A DNA stretch of 38,527 nucleotides from assembly GCA_017548425.1 (NCBI GenBank), contig JAFZAB010000110.1, forward strand, positions 1 through 38,527. The letters are read 5' to 3'. A model generated the notes under the pieces. The model searched no databases and had not been told where the DNA came from. It was given only the letters and a program-made list of their open reading frames with translations. This DNA comes from Victivallales bacterium (GTDB taxonomy: Bacteria; Verrucomicrobiota; Lentisphaeria; Oligosphaerales; Oligosphaeraceae). Shown here piece after piece: positions 16,901 to 24,914 of the stretch (position 1 is the first letter of the stretch; each line of letters starts with the position of its first letter). The translations under genes were made by a program, and so were the position numbers.

Positions 16901-17948
16901 CGGAGAGACTGAACGGTGGCACCGTATCGCCGTTATGTGCCGAAATGCCTCTGTGGAAGTGTTTTGCGACGGACAATCCCTGTTGCGCACCGCCAGCGGC
17001 GCCGTCCTGTTGGACGGCGAGACGTTTGCGGGAGAAGCAAAACTGTCGTTCGATATGGTTGGCGTGTTGTTGGATGACGTGTCCGTCCGATCCATCGATG
17101 ACATCCTGCCAGAGACAGGCCGCGCTGTCGGCGAAGAGGGCAGCTGCCTGTCATTGGCGCGGTTGCAAGATGATGGAATTGAACCCTATACGGTGTTTAC
17201 GCCGTTGGTCAACGGTCGTCCAAAGACCGATATGTCAAATGGTTTCACGATACCGTTACCGTTGTTCCGCGAGGCGAAACTGCTCGTCAACGGAAAGGCC
17301 TACACGCTTCCGTCTTCACGGCCGGAGAACGTCTGGGCGATGCCGGAAAGTGATGTGACAGAATGGTTTGTGGCATCGCCAAGGTGGAAGGACTATGTCT
17401 TTAAAAGCCGTCTGACGGATTGGTACGGTACGGGCGAAGGCAAATGGCAAAGTCTGGAGCGTTGGAGCTGTGATCGCAACTGGTCATGGCTCGGCGTTGA
17501 GACGAATGTGCCGTCCATTCTGTGGCATCGGCAGAAACTGACGGCTCCATTCGGCGTTCGCACATGGATTTCCATGGGGGCGCGGGAGAATTTCGCCGCC
17601 GAATACGAACGTGGCCGCGATCTGAATCTTGTCTTCGGCGGCAACGGAAAGGATTTGACGGAGGGCTGGACCGTTCGTGCCATGCGTGCGGAAGAACGCG
17701 GCGTCGAACTGTGGCATGGCGACCAATTGGTCGCCCAAAATAAAGATTTAGGTTTAGGGCGCGGCCATACGCTGCACCATAGTTGGTATGAAACCGTCGT
17801 CGTCGTGGAGGCGGGGCGGATTCGCGTTTATTACGAAGGACGTCCTGCTTTAGATGCGACGGTTGACGAAAAGGAGTTCAGCGGGCAGATCGGCATCTGG
17901 ACGGAGAACAATTCCATCCGTCTTGGAAGAGCGCAGATCGCATTCTAG
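13980..17948 (+). CDS. O-antigen-ligase-like protein fused to carbohydrate-binding-like domains
   Basis: 1322 residues. Residues 1-450 are a multi-span membrane domain. Its large loop reads ERICAWRATKASPWFGYGPGQYQ, matching the W-x-P-(L/F)-x-G-x-G-P-G loop of O-antigen ligases and polymerases. The His-Asn usual in the following motif is replaced by NTQDGW. After the last helix (LWAASLVLMAAA, about 427-440) come soluble domains: a beta-sandwich or CBM-like one (about 490-610), a class I glutamine-amidotransferase-like Rossmann domain (about 640-800, LVLEKCDNW) and two concanavalin-like jelly rolls (about 865-1045 and 1135-1322, each with a DDFM/GGW or YVFKSRL opening). Such a fusion is unusual; normal ligases have 400-800 residues. 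Start: the first ATG after the previous gene, without a clear ribosome binding site. The stop codon lies in an octamer repeat. Confidence 0.72.
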   Translation: MVSILSYLFGFTCLVWYGKAGLPVALPDVVLVCLLPFALRNWLQRKADVHLWLNRAYYLVLLGLCWATVSCAAAMGLGGGLLKACQLGWYLLAGPFVIAMLPEERGRMMKGLAIGLVVNAITACVMPFWGTIGGPCGGLMVSRTGFGVGMAIALSLLLLRDALPLAWVTAPWGSVALMLCGLSLSGLSGIVLCCLAIAMSYRNGFIIRERQLHLAPFLAAVLLMLLISPGRCAALVDCVTPSEATELSAASPRRWVQERICAWRATKASPWFGYGPGQYQATVGMARFRGRFPRPNETKVELNTQDGWQVVSVEYGFAAALLIAAGFIILALNSLRRKDVIPDAARIGIFLFLGMFFTPLFVKGAGMLVALALGVMLQGKRQAAVAAVAEKVEASADTKVAPSHTCWATGLNKLGISWSLLRQPLPLFALWAASLVLMAAAHRAGMLSPSSEDETGKTELASGSFANIVEAETLLNIVKPFEIKEDDDSSGGRVVEIPDRILEDDASLRQVRVTYPLEIQEAKTLHLWMRARWKDGCGNSVYVSWDGVTPSLAGNDGTYQAWHWIYGGDVNLTVGKHELALLPSEDGVEIDQLILCDDSQFRPRGVMDHESLANGKLLAENKLTGWQALLASSAPLSEPVKAEKPLLFGIAGPYRGGYEGMLIKYGMPFRRLMDYELEMPERLADCTCIMISEPMNRDFEKMTATLTKFVEDGGTLVLEKCDNWMGTLRRPTPLYPRRVWWHTPPGGVLQADDSWPFVGLETGTELTLAHDVAMQLIRARDDGVWQPRGVQKVANQEIKGGIWERTLGKGRVLYCSVPFSFQVMWRDRQFDVILKNILENIAATVGRKPLWNGWKAKTLVPSEPCFTDDFMRDCNEPGGGWKVLSGLFVCPGDKPPVPNGEFTLECKEPGTIAVGDDSWKNYVFSYSVLGKGITTLSLKTTAGRDVVVRYDANSQEVSLEVGGFKTNGRGNGMDGETERWHRIAVMCRNASVEVFCDGQSLLRTASGAVLLDGETFAGEAKLSFDMVGVLLDDVSVRSIDDILPETGRAVGEEGSCLSLARLQDDGIEPYTVFTPLVNGRPKTDMSNGFTIPLPLFREAKLLVNGKAYTLPSSRPENVWAMPESDVTEWFVASPRWKDYVFKSRLTDWYGTGEGKWQSLERWSCDRNWSWLGVETNVPSILWHRQKLTAPFGVRTWISMGARENFAAEYERGRDLNLVFGGNGKDLTEGWTVRAMRAEERGVELWHGDQLVAQNKDLGLGRGHTLHHSWYETVVVVEAGRIRVYYEGRPALDATVDEKEFSGQIGIWTENNSIRLGRAQIAF

Positions 17949-17967
17949 TATTCTAGAATCCTAGAAT
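17944..17967. repeat. CTAG octamer array (3 units) over the stop codon
   Basis: TCTAGTAT, TCTAGAAT and CCTAGAAT are in 8-bp register. The first unit includes the TAG stop at 17946-17948. Same unit type as at 30991-31030 and 32633-32664. Confidence 0.82.
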
Positions 17968-17985
17968 AAAAGAACTTATGTCTTT

Positions 17986-18028
17986 TAGCCATCCAGAGAA
18001 AAATTTTTTCTGGATGGCTATTTTTTTT
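17986..18028 (+). terminator. Intrinsic terminator of the kinase/glycan operon
   Basis: TAGCCATCCAGA pairs with TCTGGATGGCTA (12 bp, extended by A/T pairs), followed by eight T residues. It opens the 312-bp gap before the MBG protein. The rest of the gap holds the inverted repeats and promoter listed separately. Confidence 0.92.
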
Positions 18029-18051
18029 GCAAGAATCGTTTTTCAAGCGAG

Positions 18052-18139
18052 TTATGACTTGGCGCAGTCATAAGGATTGGGCAGATTTTGTAGGAATTAT
18101 CATGATTTATCATTACTTGATATGATTCTGCATGATAAT
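18052..18139. promoter_or_regulatory. Two inverted repeats upstream of the MBG protein promoter
   Basis: TTATGAC (18052-18058) is mirrored by GTCATAA (18067-18073). ATTATCATG (18096-18104) is mirrored by CATGATAAT (18131-18139). Both lie just upstream of the promoter at 18153 and could be operators or activator sites. This is inferred from symmetry and position only. Confidence 0.4.
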
Positions 18140-18152
18140 GAAATTATCTTGC

Positions 18153-18180
18153 TTGCATTGTCTGGATGACAGGATATAAT
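18153..18180 (+). promoter_or_regulatory. Promoter of the MBG repeat protein gene
   Basis: TTGCAT (18153-18158), a 16-bp spacer and a perfect TATAAT (18175-18180) lie about 80 bases before the start codon. Confidence 0.65.
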
Positions 18181-18260
18181 AATCGCAAAACAAAATAATT
18201 TTTCAGGTAATTTATTTTTGTGATTGTGAATTGAATCCAGACAAGACAGGAGTGAACAAG

Positions 18261-21200
18261 ATGAAAGAAAAATGCAAAGAACGGCGAACGTTGGCAGGGC
18301 GGATCCTGCTATTGGCGTTGGGGATGATGCTATGGGGGAGCTTCGCGATGGCGGAACGCATTGTCTATGTCAAGACAGGTGGCAGCGGCGACGGCGACAG
18401 CTGGGCGACGGCCATGGGGGATGTCCAGGCGGCCATCGACGCGGCGGCATCAGGCGACAGCGTATGGATCGCCACGGGAACGTATTGTCCGACTGCTGTC
18501 CGTGAATTGGAAGGCGTGGAACTGTTCGGCTATTCATTTGAATTGAAGGATGGTGTGTCGCTGTATGGTGGTTTCAAAGGAAACGAGACGTCGTTATCGG
18601 AACGGCGGAAACGGAAGAATGGCGGCGACGCATGGGATTTTTCCTATCCGACGGTGCTGTCGCAGTCAGAAGGAAACGTGGGCGGCGTCATCCGCAGTGG
18701 CGAAATGGCGCTGACGGCTCCCGTGTTTTTGGATGGATTGGTCATCCAGAATGGACAAGCCGTCGGCAGCGGTGTCGATGGCATGGGCGGTGGTGTGCAG
18801 GCCATGGGGCTGATTACCATCCGCAACTGCTTGATTAGCGGTAACTTGGCCCGTGATGGCGGTGGTCTCGCGATCGGTGGCGGAGCGACTGTTGAAAGTT
18901 GTGGCGTCTTCGACAACGAACTGATTGAAGAAGGCTGGGGCGGCAAAGGCGGCGGTCTGTATCTGTTTGGCGACGGCAATCTGGTCATCGGAAGTGTCTT
19001 TTCCGGAAACGGTTGCGTTGAAAACGGCGTCCAGAACGGCGGTGGTGTTTACGCCACAGGAAGCGGTTCCGTCATCCATTGCACGATCGCGGGCAACTGC
19101 GCCATGCGGGAAGGCGGCGGCGTTTGGTGCGAAGGCGACGTGGAAGTGACGAACAGCATCATCTGGGGAAATGCTCCTTCGTTGGTGCAAGCCAATGGGT
19201 TGCAGGAGAATTTCATCTGCTGCGCCATTGAAGCGGGCGGCGTGGGCATCGGCGTCATTCCGCTGATGAGCGAAAACTGCGGCAGCAAAGGAATTTCGGC
19301 GAATCAGAACTGGGTAGGCGGCTACTATGTCTGCTTCCATGATCCGGCGAATCGTGACTTCCGTTTGGGCGATGGTTCCTACGCCATCAACCGTGCGCTG
19401 CCCGGCGTGACGGGCGTTGATGCGACTGGAACGGATCTTCAGTCGCTTGGCCTGCCGGATATCGGCGCCTACGCGACGGCGGCGAAGGGCAATCTGGCGG
19501 CGGATTTTTCAGTCGCTTATCCTTATATATATGGTGGCTGGTCTGAAATCGTGACGCAGTTCGGCATCTGGACGCCGGAAGGCTGTCTGAACGAATATGC
19601 GGGGGAGGTCGATTGCGTCAGACTGACAGGTGATGTCACAAGTTCCGTATGGACAGGCGATTGGCTACAGGCGGGGCCTGTTGATATCACGCTTGGCTAT
19701 TGGGTGACCGGTGATGAAGCGGCGTTGTGGAATCCGGAAAGCATCACGAAGCGGGTGATTGTCCGTCCGCGTCCGTTGATGATTCAGGCGAATGACGCCA
19801 TCCATCGTTTCGGTGAACCGATGCCCGAACTGACATGGACGCTGGTCGGCGGTCGGCTCATCGGCGACGATGAAATCGTCGGTGAACTGGTCTGCGAGGA
19901 AGGCGATGAATTGGGCAGGACGTATCCCATTCAGCAGGGGACACTTGTGGTTTCCGACGGCAACGACGGCAACAATTACACGATCATCTTCCGTGAAGGT
20001 CTCATGACGACCATGAAAGGTCAGGCGGACATCACGGCCGACGATCAGTCGAAAGAATACGACACCGATCCGTTCGATCTGGATTTCGAGACAGAGCCTG
20101 GCGATGTCAATGTCATCGTCATCTATGAAGGAACGGACGGGACGGATTATGGTCCGACAACCGAACCTCCTTCGGATGCAGGGACTTACATCGTCACCAT
20201 CATTGTAGACGATCCGCATTATGAAGGCGAGACGACGCTGACCATTGAAATCACGCCGGCCGCGTTGACGATCATCGCCGACGACAAGACGCGTTACTAC
20301 GGCCAGCAGAATCCTGAACTGACGATGTCGTTCGAAGGCTTCAAGGGCGGCGACGACGCGTCTTGCATCACGCTGCCGGCGATCGCCACGGAGGCGACCG
20401 TCACAAGTCCCGTCAGACTCGGTGGTTATCCCATCACATTGACGGGTGGAGAGGCTCGCAATTATGATTTGACATTGCGAAACGGCAAGCTGACGATTCT
20501 GAAAGTCGTTCCGATGATCGGCGACGCGACGGCCGGTGATATCGTCTATGGCGATCCGCTCTCCGAATCCGAATTGACTGGAACGGTGACGAATCCGTAT
20601 GGCGACGGCAACGTGCCCGGAACGTTCGTTTGGGATGACGGTGACGACATGCCGCCCGCCGGAAAGGAGCCGCATACATGGACGTTCATTCCGGATGACA
20701 CGGACAATTTCGAACCTGTCACAGGCCAGAGCCCCGTGTGGGTCCATCCGCGCACAATTGTCGTGTCCGGAGGAACTTATGAAAAGACTTATGGTGACGA
20801 TGATCCGGAATTCACATTTGAAATCATCGGTGACGGATTGGTCGGCGACGACACGTTCAGCGGTTCCATCGAGCGTGTTCCAGGCGAAAACGCAGGCACG
20901 TATCCGATCAAGCAGGGCACGCTGGCCTTGAATCCAAATTACGAAATCGATTTCCATGAAGGCACGCTGACCATCAAGCCGGCCAAGCTGATCGTCCATC
21001 TGAAGAATCCGGAAGCGACCCGCGGATATGGTTATCCGAATCCGGACTTCGAGCTTGAATATGAAGGCTTTATCAATGGCGATACGGAAGACGACTTGAC
21101 GGTGAAGCCACATGCGAGCTGCTCGGCGGAGCTCATGAGCGTGCCTGGCGACTATCCGATTGTCATCAGCGGCGGTGTCGATGACAACTACACCTTTGAG

Positions 21201-23411
21201 TATGAGAATGGTGTTCTGCATGTCGGAAAGGGCTCGCTTCAACTTTCGGGCAATGTCACGGCGAGTGATATCACGTATGGACAGTATCTTGAGGAATCCG
21301 TGCTGACGGGGCGTTTCCTCCATCCGTATCTGGGCGTTCTGATCGACGGCGATTTGCTGTGGGTTGACGACGGCGATACGGCGCTGCCTGCGGGAGACCA
21401 TGAGCTGGAATGGGTGTTCATCCCGTACAGTGAATATTATGAAATGGCGACGGGAACGGCGGTCGTCACGGTTCACAAGGCCATTCTGATGATCACGGTG
21501 GTGGATTGCGAACGTGATGTGCACAATCCCATTGACGAATACGAACTGATCTATGAAGGATTCGTGTTCAGCGAGACGGCAGATACGGAAGGCGTGTTCA
21601 CAGAGCGTCCGCATGTGGAAGGCACGGATGAATTCGATTCACCGATGGGAACTTACGATCTGATATTGGTCGGTGGTGAATGCCCGAACTACGAACTGGT
21701 CTTGAACAACGGGACGTTGACGGTCAACCGCATCAAGCCCATTGTCATAGAGAATCCGACCTTGTATGCGGTCAGAGGCCAGACGATCGGCAGTCTTGGT
21801 GATCCAACTGTCGTGATGGCTGATCCTTATACAGATGCAATCGTGCCTGGCTCGGTGGCATGGCAGGCTCCTCGAACCGTGCTATATGCCGGCTCAAGAA
21901 CGGGTTCATGGTATTTCCGTGCAGATGATCCTACCCGTTATATCAGCTTCATAGGCTTCACGAATATCATTGTGACAGCTGAGGCGGCCACGACCATAAT
22001 GAACATGGGGTTGACGCCTCCGTCCGCAACCGTGAAGACCGTCCCGACAGCATCCGCTATTATATATGGTAATACGCTGGAATCTTCCACCATCAATGGC
22101 GGCGTCTGCATCCATCCCGATACTGGCGAAACGGTGGAAGGCGTCTGGCAGTGGAGCGAACCGGCCACCATGCCGACGGCCATTGGCGTACAATCCTATA
22201 AATGCTTCTTCACGCCAAATGACGAGACATTGGGCATCACGGAGACATCCATCTCCGTGAATGTCAACAAGATGCCGATTTCCATCAAGGCAGATTCGCA
22301 TCACATCCAGTATGGCGACGCGATGCCGACGCTGACGTGGCAGGTGACGGAAGGGCGCATTGTGGAACCGTCGCATCTGACTGGCGCTCTTGAACTTGTG
22401 AAGACAAGTGCGGATGGTGTCTGGCCGGAGATCTACCGAATCGCGATTGGCACACTCGCTTTGCCTGAGCCGTATGACATGACGTTCACGGAAGGCACGT
22501 TGATGATTTCCGCCCGCAAGGTCGTCGTGGCCGCGCAGACGGTCGCGAAGAAGGCCGGCGAGGCCGATCCTGTGTTGCAAGTCACAATTGTGTCGGGACT
22601 TGGAAGTGGGCAACTGACTGGTTCGCTGACGCGAGATGAAGGCGAAGAGCCCGGTGAATACACGATTCGGCAGGGCACGCTGGCCATCGCCGGCGGCGAC
22701 GACGGCGCGCAGAATCTGGTCTTCGTGGAAGGGAAGCTTGTCATTCTGGAGAATGAGGCAGAGGCGAAGCCGATGAGTTCGCGTGTTGTCGTAAACGCCG
22801 CCTGGGCGGAAGCTTATGAAGATGGTATGGCGACAACCTTCCAAGGCACAGGGCTGACGTTCGGCTACGATGCGTTCACGACGATCGAGGAGGCCATCGC
22901 CAACGTGGCCCCCGGCGGTTGCGTCCAAATCGTCGCCGGAAATTACGAAGCGCCTGGTGGAGAATGGGTTGTGGCAAAACCGATGGCCATTCTCGGCTGG
23001 CAGGCCGCGAATGATGGCGATGTCACGCTGACAGGTTCGATCCGCGCCAGCGGAATTGCCGTGACGAGCCTGCTGATTGGCAATCTGGTCGTCACATCGA
23101 CGGAAGAGTCGCTGGCGGCGTTGGTTGTGGAGAACGGCGTCGGGACAGTCATCTGCTTGAACAGCGTGCTCGTCGGCAAGTCCGACGCCATCCGCGTTGG
23201 CGTCTATACGGGCGGTGTGACGTTGCAGAACAACGACATCATCGCCGACGGAACATGCGTGACGTGCGTGCGCGTTGGCGGTCAGGCCGCTCCGACCGGT
23301 CTGCTCTACATGGGCGGCAACGCCTTCGAAGGTACGAAGCTGTTGGAGGACAACGGATTCCAGTATCTGCTCGATAAAAATATCTTCAACGGACAGGAGG
23401 CCGGGCATTAA
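18261..23411 (+). CDS. Giant secreted protein: beta-helix plus about 12 MBG-type repeats
   Basis: 1716 residues. A signal peptide (basic KEKCKERR start, then LLLALGMMLWGSFAMA) is followed by a right-handed beta-helix (about 30-420). That helix opens with YVKTGGSGDGDSWATA and has repeated GGG/NN turns. From about 495 to 1510 run roughly 12 domains of 75-90 residues. MBG type (YGD.NPELT, GTYPI..GTL, NYDLTLRNGKLTI) alternates with a second type (ITYG..L.ESVLTG, W.F.P). A C-terminal beta-helix-like part (about 1530-1715) opens with FTTIEEAIANVAPGG. AGGAG at 18248-18252 favours ATG 18261 over the upstream TTG. No sorting signal or anchor is visible at the C-terminus (ends NGQEAGH). Likely an adhesin or extracellular structural protein. 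Promoter and terminator show that it is a single-gene unit. Confidence 0.85.
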   Translation: MKEKCKERRTLAGRILLLALGMMLWGSFAMAERIVYVKTGGSGDGDSWATAMGDVQAAIDAAASGDSVWIATGTYCPTAVRELEGVELFGYSFELKDGVSLYGGFKGNETSLSERRKRKNGGDAWDFSYPTVLSQSEGNVGGVIRSGEMALTAPVFLDGLVIQNGQAVGSGVDGMGGGVQAMGLITIRNCLISGNLARDGGGLAIGGGATVESCGVFDNELIEEGWGGKGGGLYLFGDGNLVIGSVFSGNGCVENGVQNGGGVYATGSGSVIHCTIAGNCAMREGGGVWCEGDVEVTNSIIWGNAPSLVQANGLQENFICCAIEAGGVGIGVIPLMSENCGSKGISANQNWVGGYYVCFHDPANRDFRLGDGSYAINRALPGVTGVDATGTDLQSLGLPDIGAYATAAKGNLAADFSVAYPYIYGGWSEIVTQFGIWTPEGCLNEYAGEVDCVRLTGDVTSSVWTGDWLQAGPVDITLGYWVTGDEAALWNPESITKRVIVRPRPLMIQANDAIHRFGEPMPELTWTLVGGRLIGDDEIVGELVCEEGDELGRTYPIQQGTLVVSDGNDGNNYTIIFREGLMTTMKGQADITADDQSKEYDTDPFDLDFETEPGDVNVIVIYEGTDGTDYGPTTEPPSDAGTYIVTIIVDDPHYEGETTLTIEITPAALTIIADDKTRYYGQQNPELTMSFEGFKGGDDASCITLPAIATEATVTSPVRLGGYPITLTGGEARNYDLTLRNGKLTILKVVPMIGDATAGDIVYGDPLSESELTGTVTNPYGDGNVPGTFVWDDGDDMPPAGKEPHTWTFIPDDTDNFEPVTGQSPVWVHPRTIVVSGGTYEKTYGDDDPEFTFEIIGDGLVGDDTFSGSIERVPGENAGTYPIKQGTLALNPNYEIDFHEGTLTIKPAKLIVHLKNPEATRGYGYPNPDFELEYEGFINGDTEDDLTVKPHASCSAELMSVPGDYPIVISGGVDDNYTFEYENGVLHVGKGSLQLSGNVTASDITYGQYLEESVLTGRFLHPYLGVLIDGDLLWVDDGDTALPAGDHELEWVFIPYSEYYEMATGTAVVTVHKAILMITVVDCERDVHNPIDEYELIYEGFVFSETADTEGVFTERPHVEGTDEFDSPMGTYDLILVGGECPNYELVLNNGTLTVNRIKPIVIENPTLYAVRGQTIGSLGDPTVVMADPYTDAIVPGSVAWQAPRTVLYAGSRTGSWYFRADDPTRYISFIGFTNIIVTAEAATTIMNMGLTPPSATVKTVPTASAIIYGNTLESSTINGGVCIHPDTGETVEGVWQWSEPATMPTAIGVQSYKCFFTPNDETLGITETSISVNVNKMPISIKADSHHIQYGDAMPTLTWQVTEGRIVEPSHLTGALELVKTSADGVWPEIYRIAIGTLALPEPYDMTFTEGTLMISARKVVVAAQTVAKKAGEADPVLQVTIVSGLGSGQLTGSLTRDEGEEPGEYTIRQGTLAIAGGDDGAQNLVFVEGKLVILENEAEAKPMSSRVVVNAAWAEAYEDGMATTFQGTGLTFGYDAFTTIEEAIANVAPGGCVQIVAGNYEAPGGEWVVAKPMAILGWQAANDGDVTLTGSIRASGIAVTSLLIGNLVVTSTEESLAALVVENGVGTVICLNSVLVGKSDAIRVGVYTGGVTLQNNDIIADGTCVTCVRVGGQAAPTGLLYMGGNAFEGTKLLEDNGFQYLLDKNIFNGQEAGH

Positions 23412-23442
23412 AAAAACACGAATAAATATTAGTTAAAATCAA

Positions 23443-23480
23443 AAAAACGACGGAAAAATCTTTTTTTCGTCGTTTTTTTT
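23443..23480 (+). terminator. Intrinsic terminator after the MBG protein gene
   Basis: AAAAACGACG and CGTCGTTTTT form the stem, with eight T residues at the 3' end. Confidence 0.85.
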
Positions 23481-23500
23481 GAAAAAATGATTGTTTCCTC

Positions 23501-23529
23501 TTGTTTTCCTCTTTAAAAAATCGTATAAC
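23501..23529 (+). promoter_or_regulatory. Promoter of the Gly/Asn-rich surface protein gene
   Basis: TTGTTT (23501-23506), a 17-bp spacer and TATAAC (23524-23529), about 70 bases before the start codon. Confidence 0.6.
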
Positions 23530-23601
23530 ATGGGCGTGTTGATAAAAAGACCCTCCTGAGAAAGAGAAAGAGTAAGAAGGAAAAAAGAAGAGGATACGAA
23601 G

Positions 23602-24249
23602 ATGAAGAAGTTTTTGGTTGCATTTTTGGTTTTGGCCACCGTGTTCGCATATGCTGGAAATGGCAACGGCAATGGCAATGGTAATGGTAATGGCCATAAC
23701 AATGGTAATAACAACAACACTACTGTTGTCACCACGCCTACGGAACCGACGGTTACAGATCTTTATGAGTACTACAATGGTGTGTTCAAGATCAAGCAAG
23801 ATGGTTCCTTGTCGTTGACCTATTATTCTCCGGACAGCAAATATGGTCAGATTGAGGAGTTCGGCTATTACAAGGTCGGTAATCCTGAAGAAAAGTTCTT
23901 GTTGGACTCGCATCTGACGGGAAATGAGACGGTAACGATCAAAAATTTGAAAGCAGGCGATGAGATTGCTTTCTATATGGATTCGAAGAAAAGCGGTGAA
24001 GTGATGATTTATTCATCGAACGTTACGCTGCCGAACAGCACGACGTATTTTTACGAAAAAGACTACGGCAATCAAGATTACGGTTATACGTTCGGTGATA
24101 CCAAATGGAAGGAAGGTCGTGCGTTGGCGTGGAAGATGGGAACCAATCCCGCTCCCTCCGGCCAGCCGTTGCCGGGTGCTCTGACGACGATGCTGATCGC
24201 CGGTGGTTGCGCGGCTTACCTGAAGCGCAGAAAGTCCGCTCGCAAGTAA
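23602..24249 (+). CDS. Small exported protein with Gly-Asn repeats and PEP-CTERM-like tail
   Basis: 215 residues. The signal peptide (MKKFLVAFLVLATVFAYA) leads straight into about seven Gly-Asn dipeptides and an Asn/Thr stretch (20-45). A beta-rich domain with many Tyr and Lys residues follows (about 50-185). The C-terminus has PLPGALTTMLIAGGCAAYL then KRRKSARK: a proline-glycine motif, a short hydrophobic helix and a basic end. This resembles a PEP-CTERM sorting tail, which exosortase-type enzymes process; no exosortase is in the window. AGAGGA at 23589-23594 supports the start. It has its own promoter and terminator. The function is unknown; a surface role is likely. Confidence 0.72.
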   Translation: MKKFLVAFLVLATVFAYAGNGNGNGNGNGNGHNNGNNNNTTVVTTPTEPTVTDLYEYYNGVFKIKQDGSLSLTYYSPDSKYGQIEEFGYYKVGNPEEKFLLDSHLTGNETVTIKNLKAGDEIAFYMDSKKSGEVMIYSSNVTLPNSTTYFYEKDYGNQDYGYTFGDTKWKEGRALAWKMGTNPAPSGQPLPGALTTMLIAGGCAAYLKRRKSARK

Positions 24250-24272
24250 GCGAGTTTCGTTCCAAATGATTC

Positions 24273-24305
24273 AAAGGGCTGTTGCCGAAAAGCAACAGCC
24301 CTTTT
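24273..24305 (+). terminator. Intrinsic terminator
   Basis: AAAGGGCTGTTGC pairs with GCAACAGCCCTTT and is followed by T residues. It ends the Gly/Asn-rich protein gene. Confidence 0.92.
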
Positions 24306-24581
24306 TCTTTTTCTAAATAGCTGTATCGGTTCGTGGATGATGGAAAAATCAACATTTTACGTTTTTGGTGTCGATTTTGCCCCCATGAACCATAAAAAAA
24401 ATACAAAAATAGTTGATTTTTTAAGTTTTTTCCTTATTTTTGCGATTGCTCTTTGACAAAACGTGCAATATATTAAAAATTGCGTTTGTTTGAAAAATAT
24501 TGTTTTAAACTTAAATTAGAGAAAGAGAAAAGGGTATGAACATGAGAACATTTTATTTAAAAGCAGGGTAGAAGAGAGTTT
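24306..24581 (+). promoter_or_regulatory. AT-rich gap before the ArsR-type regulator, with a candidate -35 box
   Basis: The gap from 24250 to 24581 holds the terminator above and AT-rich DNA. A perfect TTGACA lies at 24453-24458, but no good -10 box sits at 16-18 bp (AAAAAT is the best), so the promoter is uncertain. A 12-codon ORF (24536-24571) has no ribosome binding site and no clear role. I see nothing else. Confidence 0.35.
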
Positions 24582-24911
24582 ATGAAGGGAATGACGAGAA
24601 AGGATAAGTCCAAGACGCCTCTGTCAATATTCAAAGCAATCGGCGACGATAATCGCATCCGGATTGTGGAGCGCTTGCGGAAAAGCGATGCGAGCGCGCA
24701 CAAGCTGATGGATGACCTGCATATCACGCAGCCGACGTTGTCGCACCACATGAAGATATTGGGCGAAGCGGGCTTGGTCGTTGGGCGTCGCCGTGGTCGT
24801 TGTACGCATTATTCATTGTTGAGCGAGGGAATGGATATGCTGATGGGATATCTCACGCAGTTGAAGGTCAGTAAGACACGGGCTGCGGGAGCTGATGCTG
24901 AGGCCGGTTGA
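24582..24911 (+). CDS. ArsR-type winged-helix transcriptional regulator
   Basis: 109 residues. The helix-turn-helix reads FKAIGDDNRIRIVERLRK, then ITQPTLSHHMKILGEAGLV as recognition helix and a wing GRRRGRCTHYSL. These match ArsR/SmtB proteins. The usual metal motif (ELCVCDL) in the recognition helix is absent, and only one Cys (in the wing) is present, so metal sensing by the classic site is unlikely. GAAGAGAG upstream supports the start. The stop is 3 bases before the start of the next gene, so it forms one unit with the two U32-like genes and probably controls it. Confidence 0.85.
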   Translation: MKGMTRKDKSKTPLSIFKAIGDDNRIRIVERLRKSDASAHKLMDDLHITQPTLSHHMKILGEAGLVVGRRRGRCTHYSLLSEGMDMLMGYLTQLKVSKTRAAGADAEAG

Positions 24912-24914
24912 TTG

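Noticed and set aside
19665..21614. 649-residue open frame on the - strand
   Set aside because: Lies wholly inside the MBG repeat gene on the opposite strand, has Arg/His/Ile-rich composition and no ribosome binding site; a shadow of repeated GC-rich codons.
21906..23408. 500-residue open frame on the - strand
   Set aside because: Antisense to the same MBG gene with no domain-like motifs.
24536..24571. 12-codon ORF before the ArsR gene, possible leader peptide
   Set aside because: No ribosome binding site at proper distance, no regulatory codon run and no attenuator hairpin seen.
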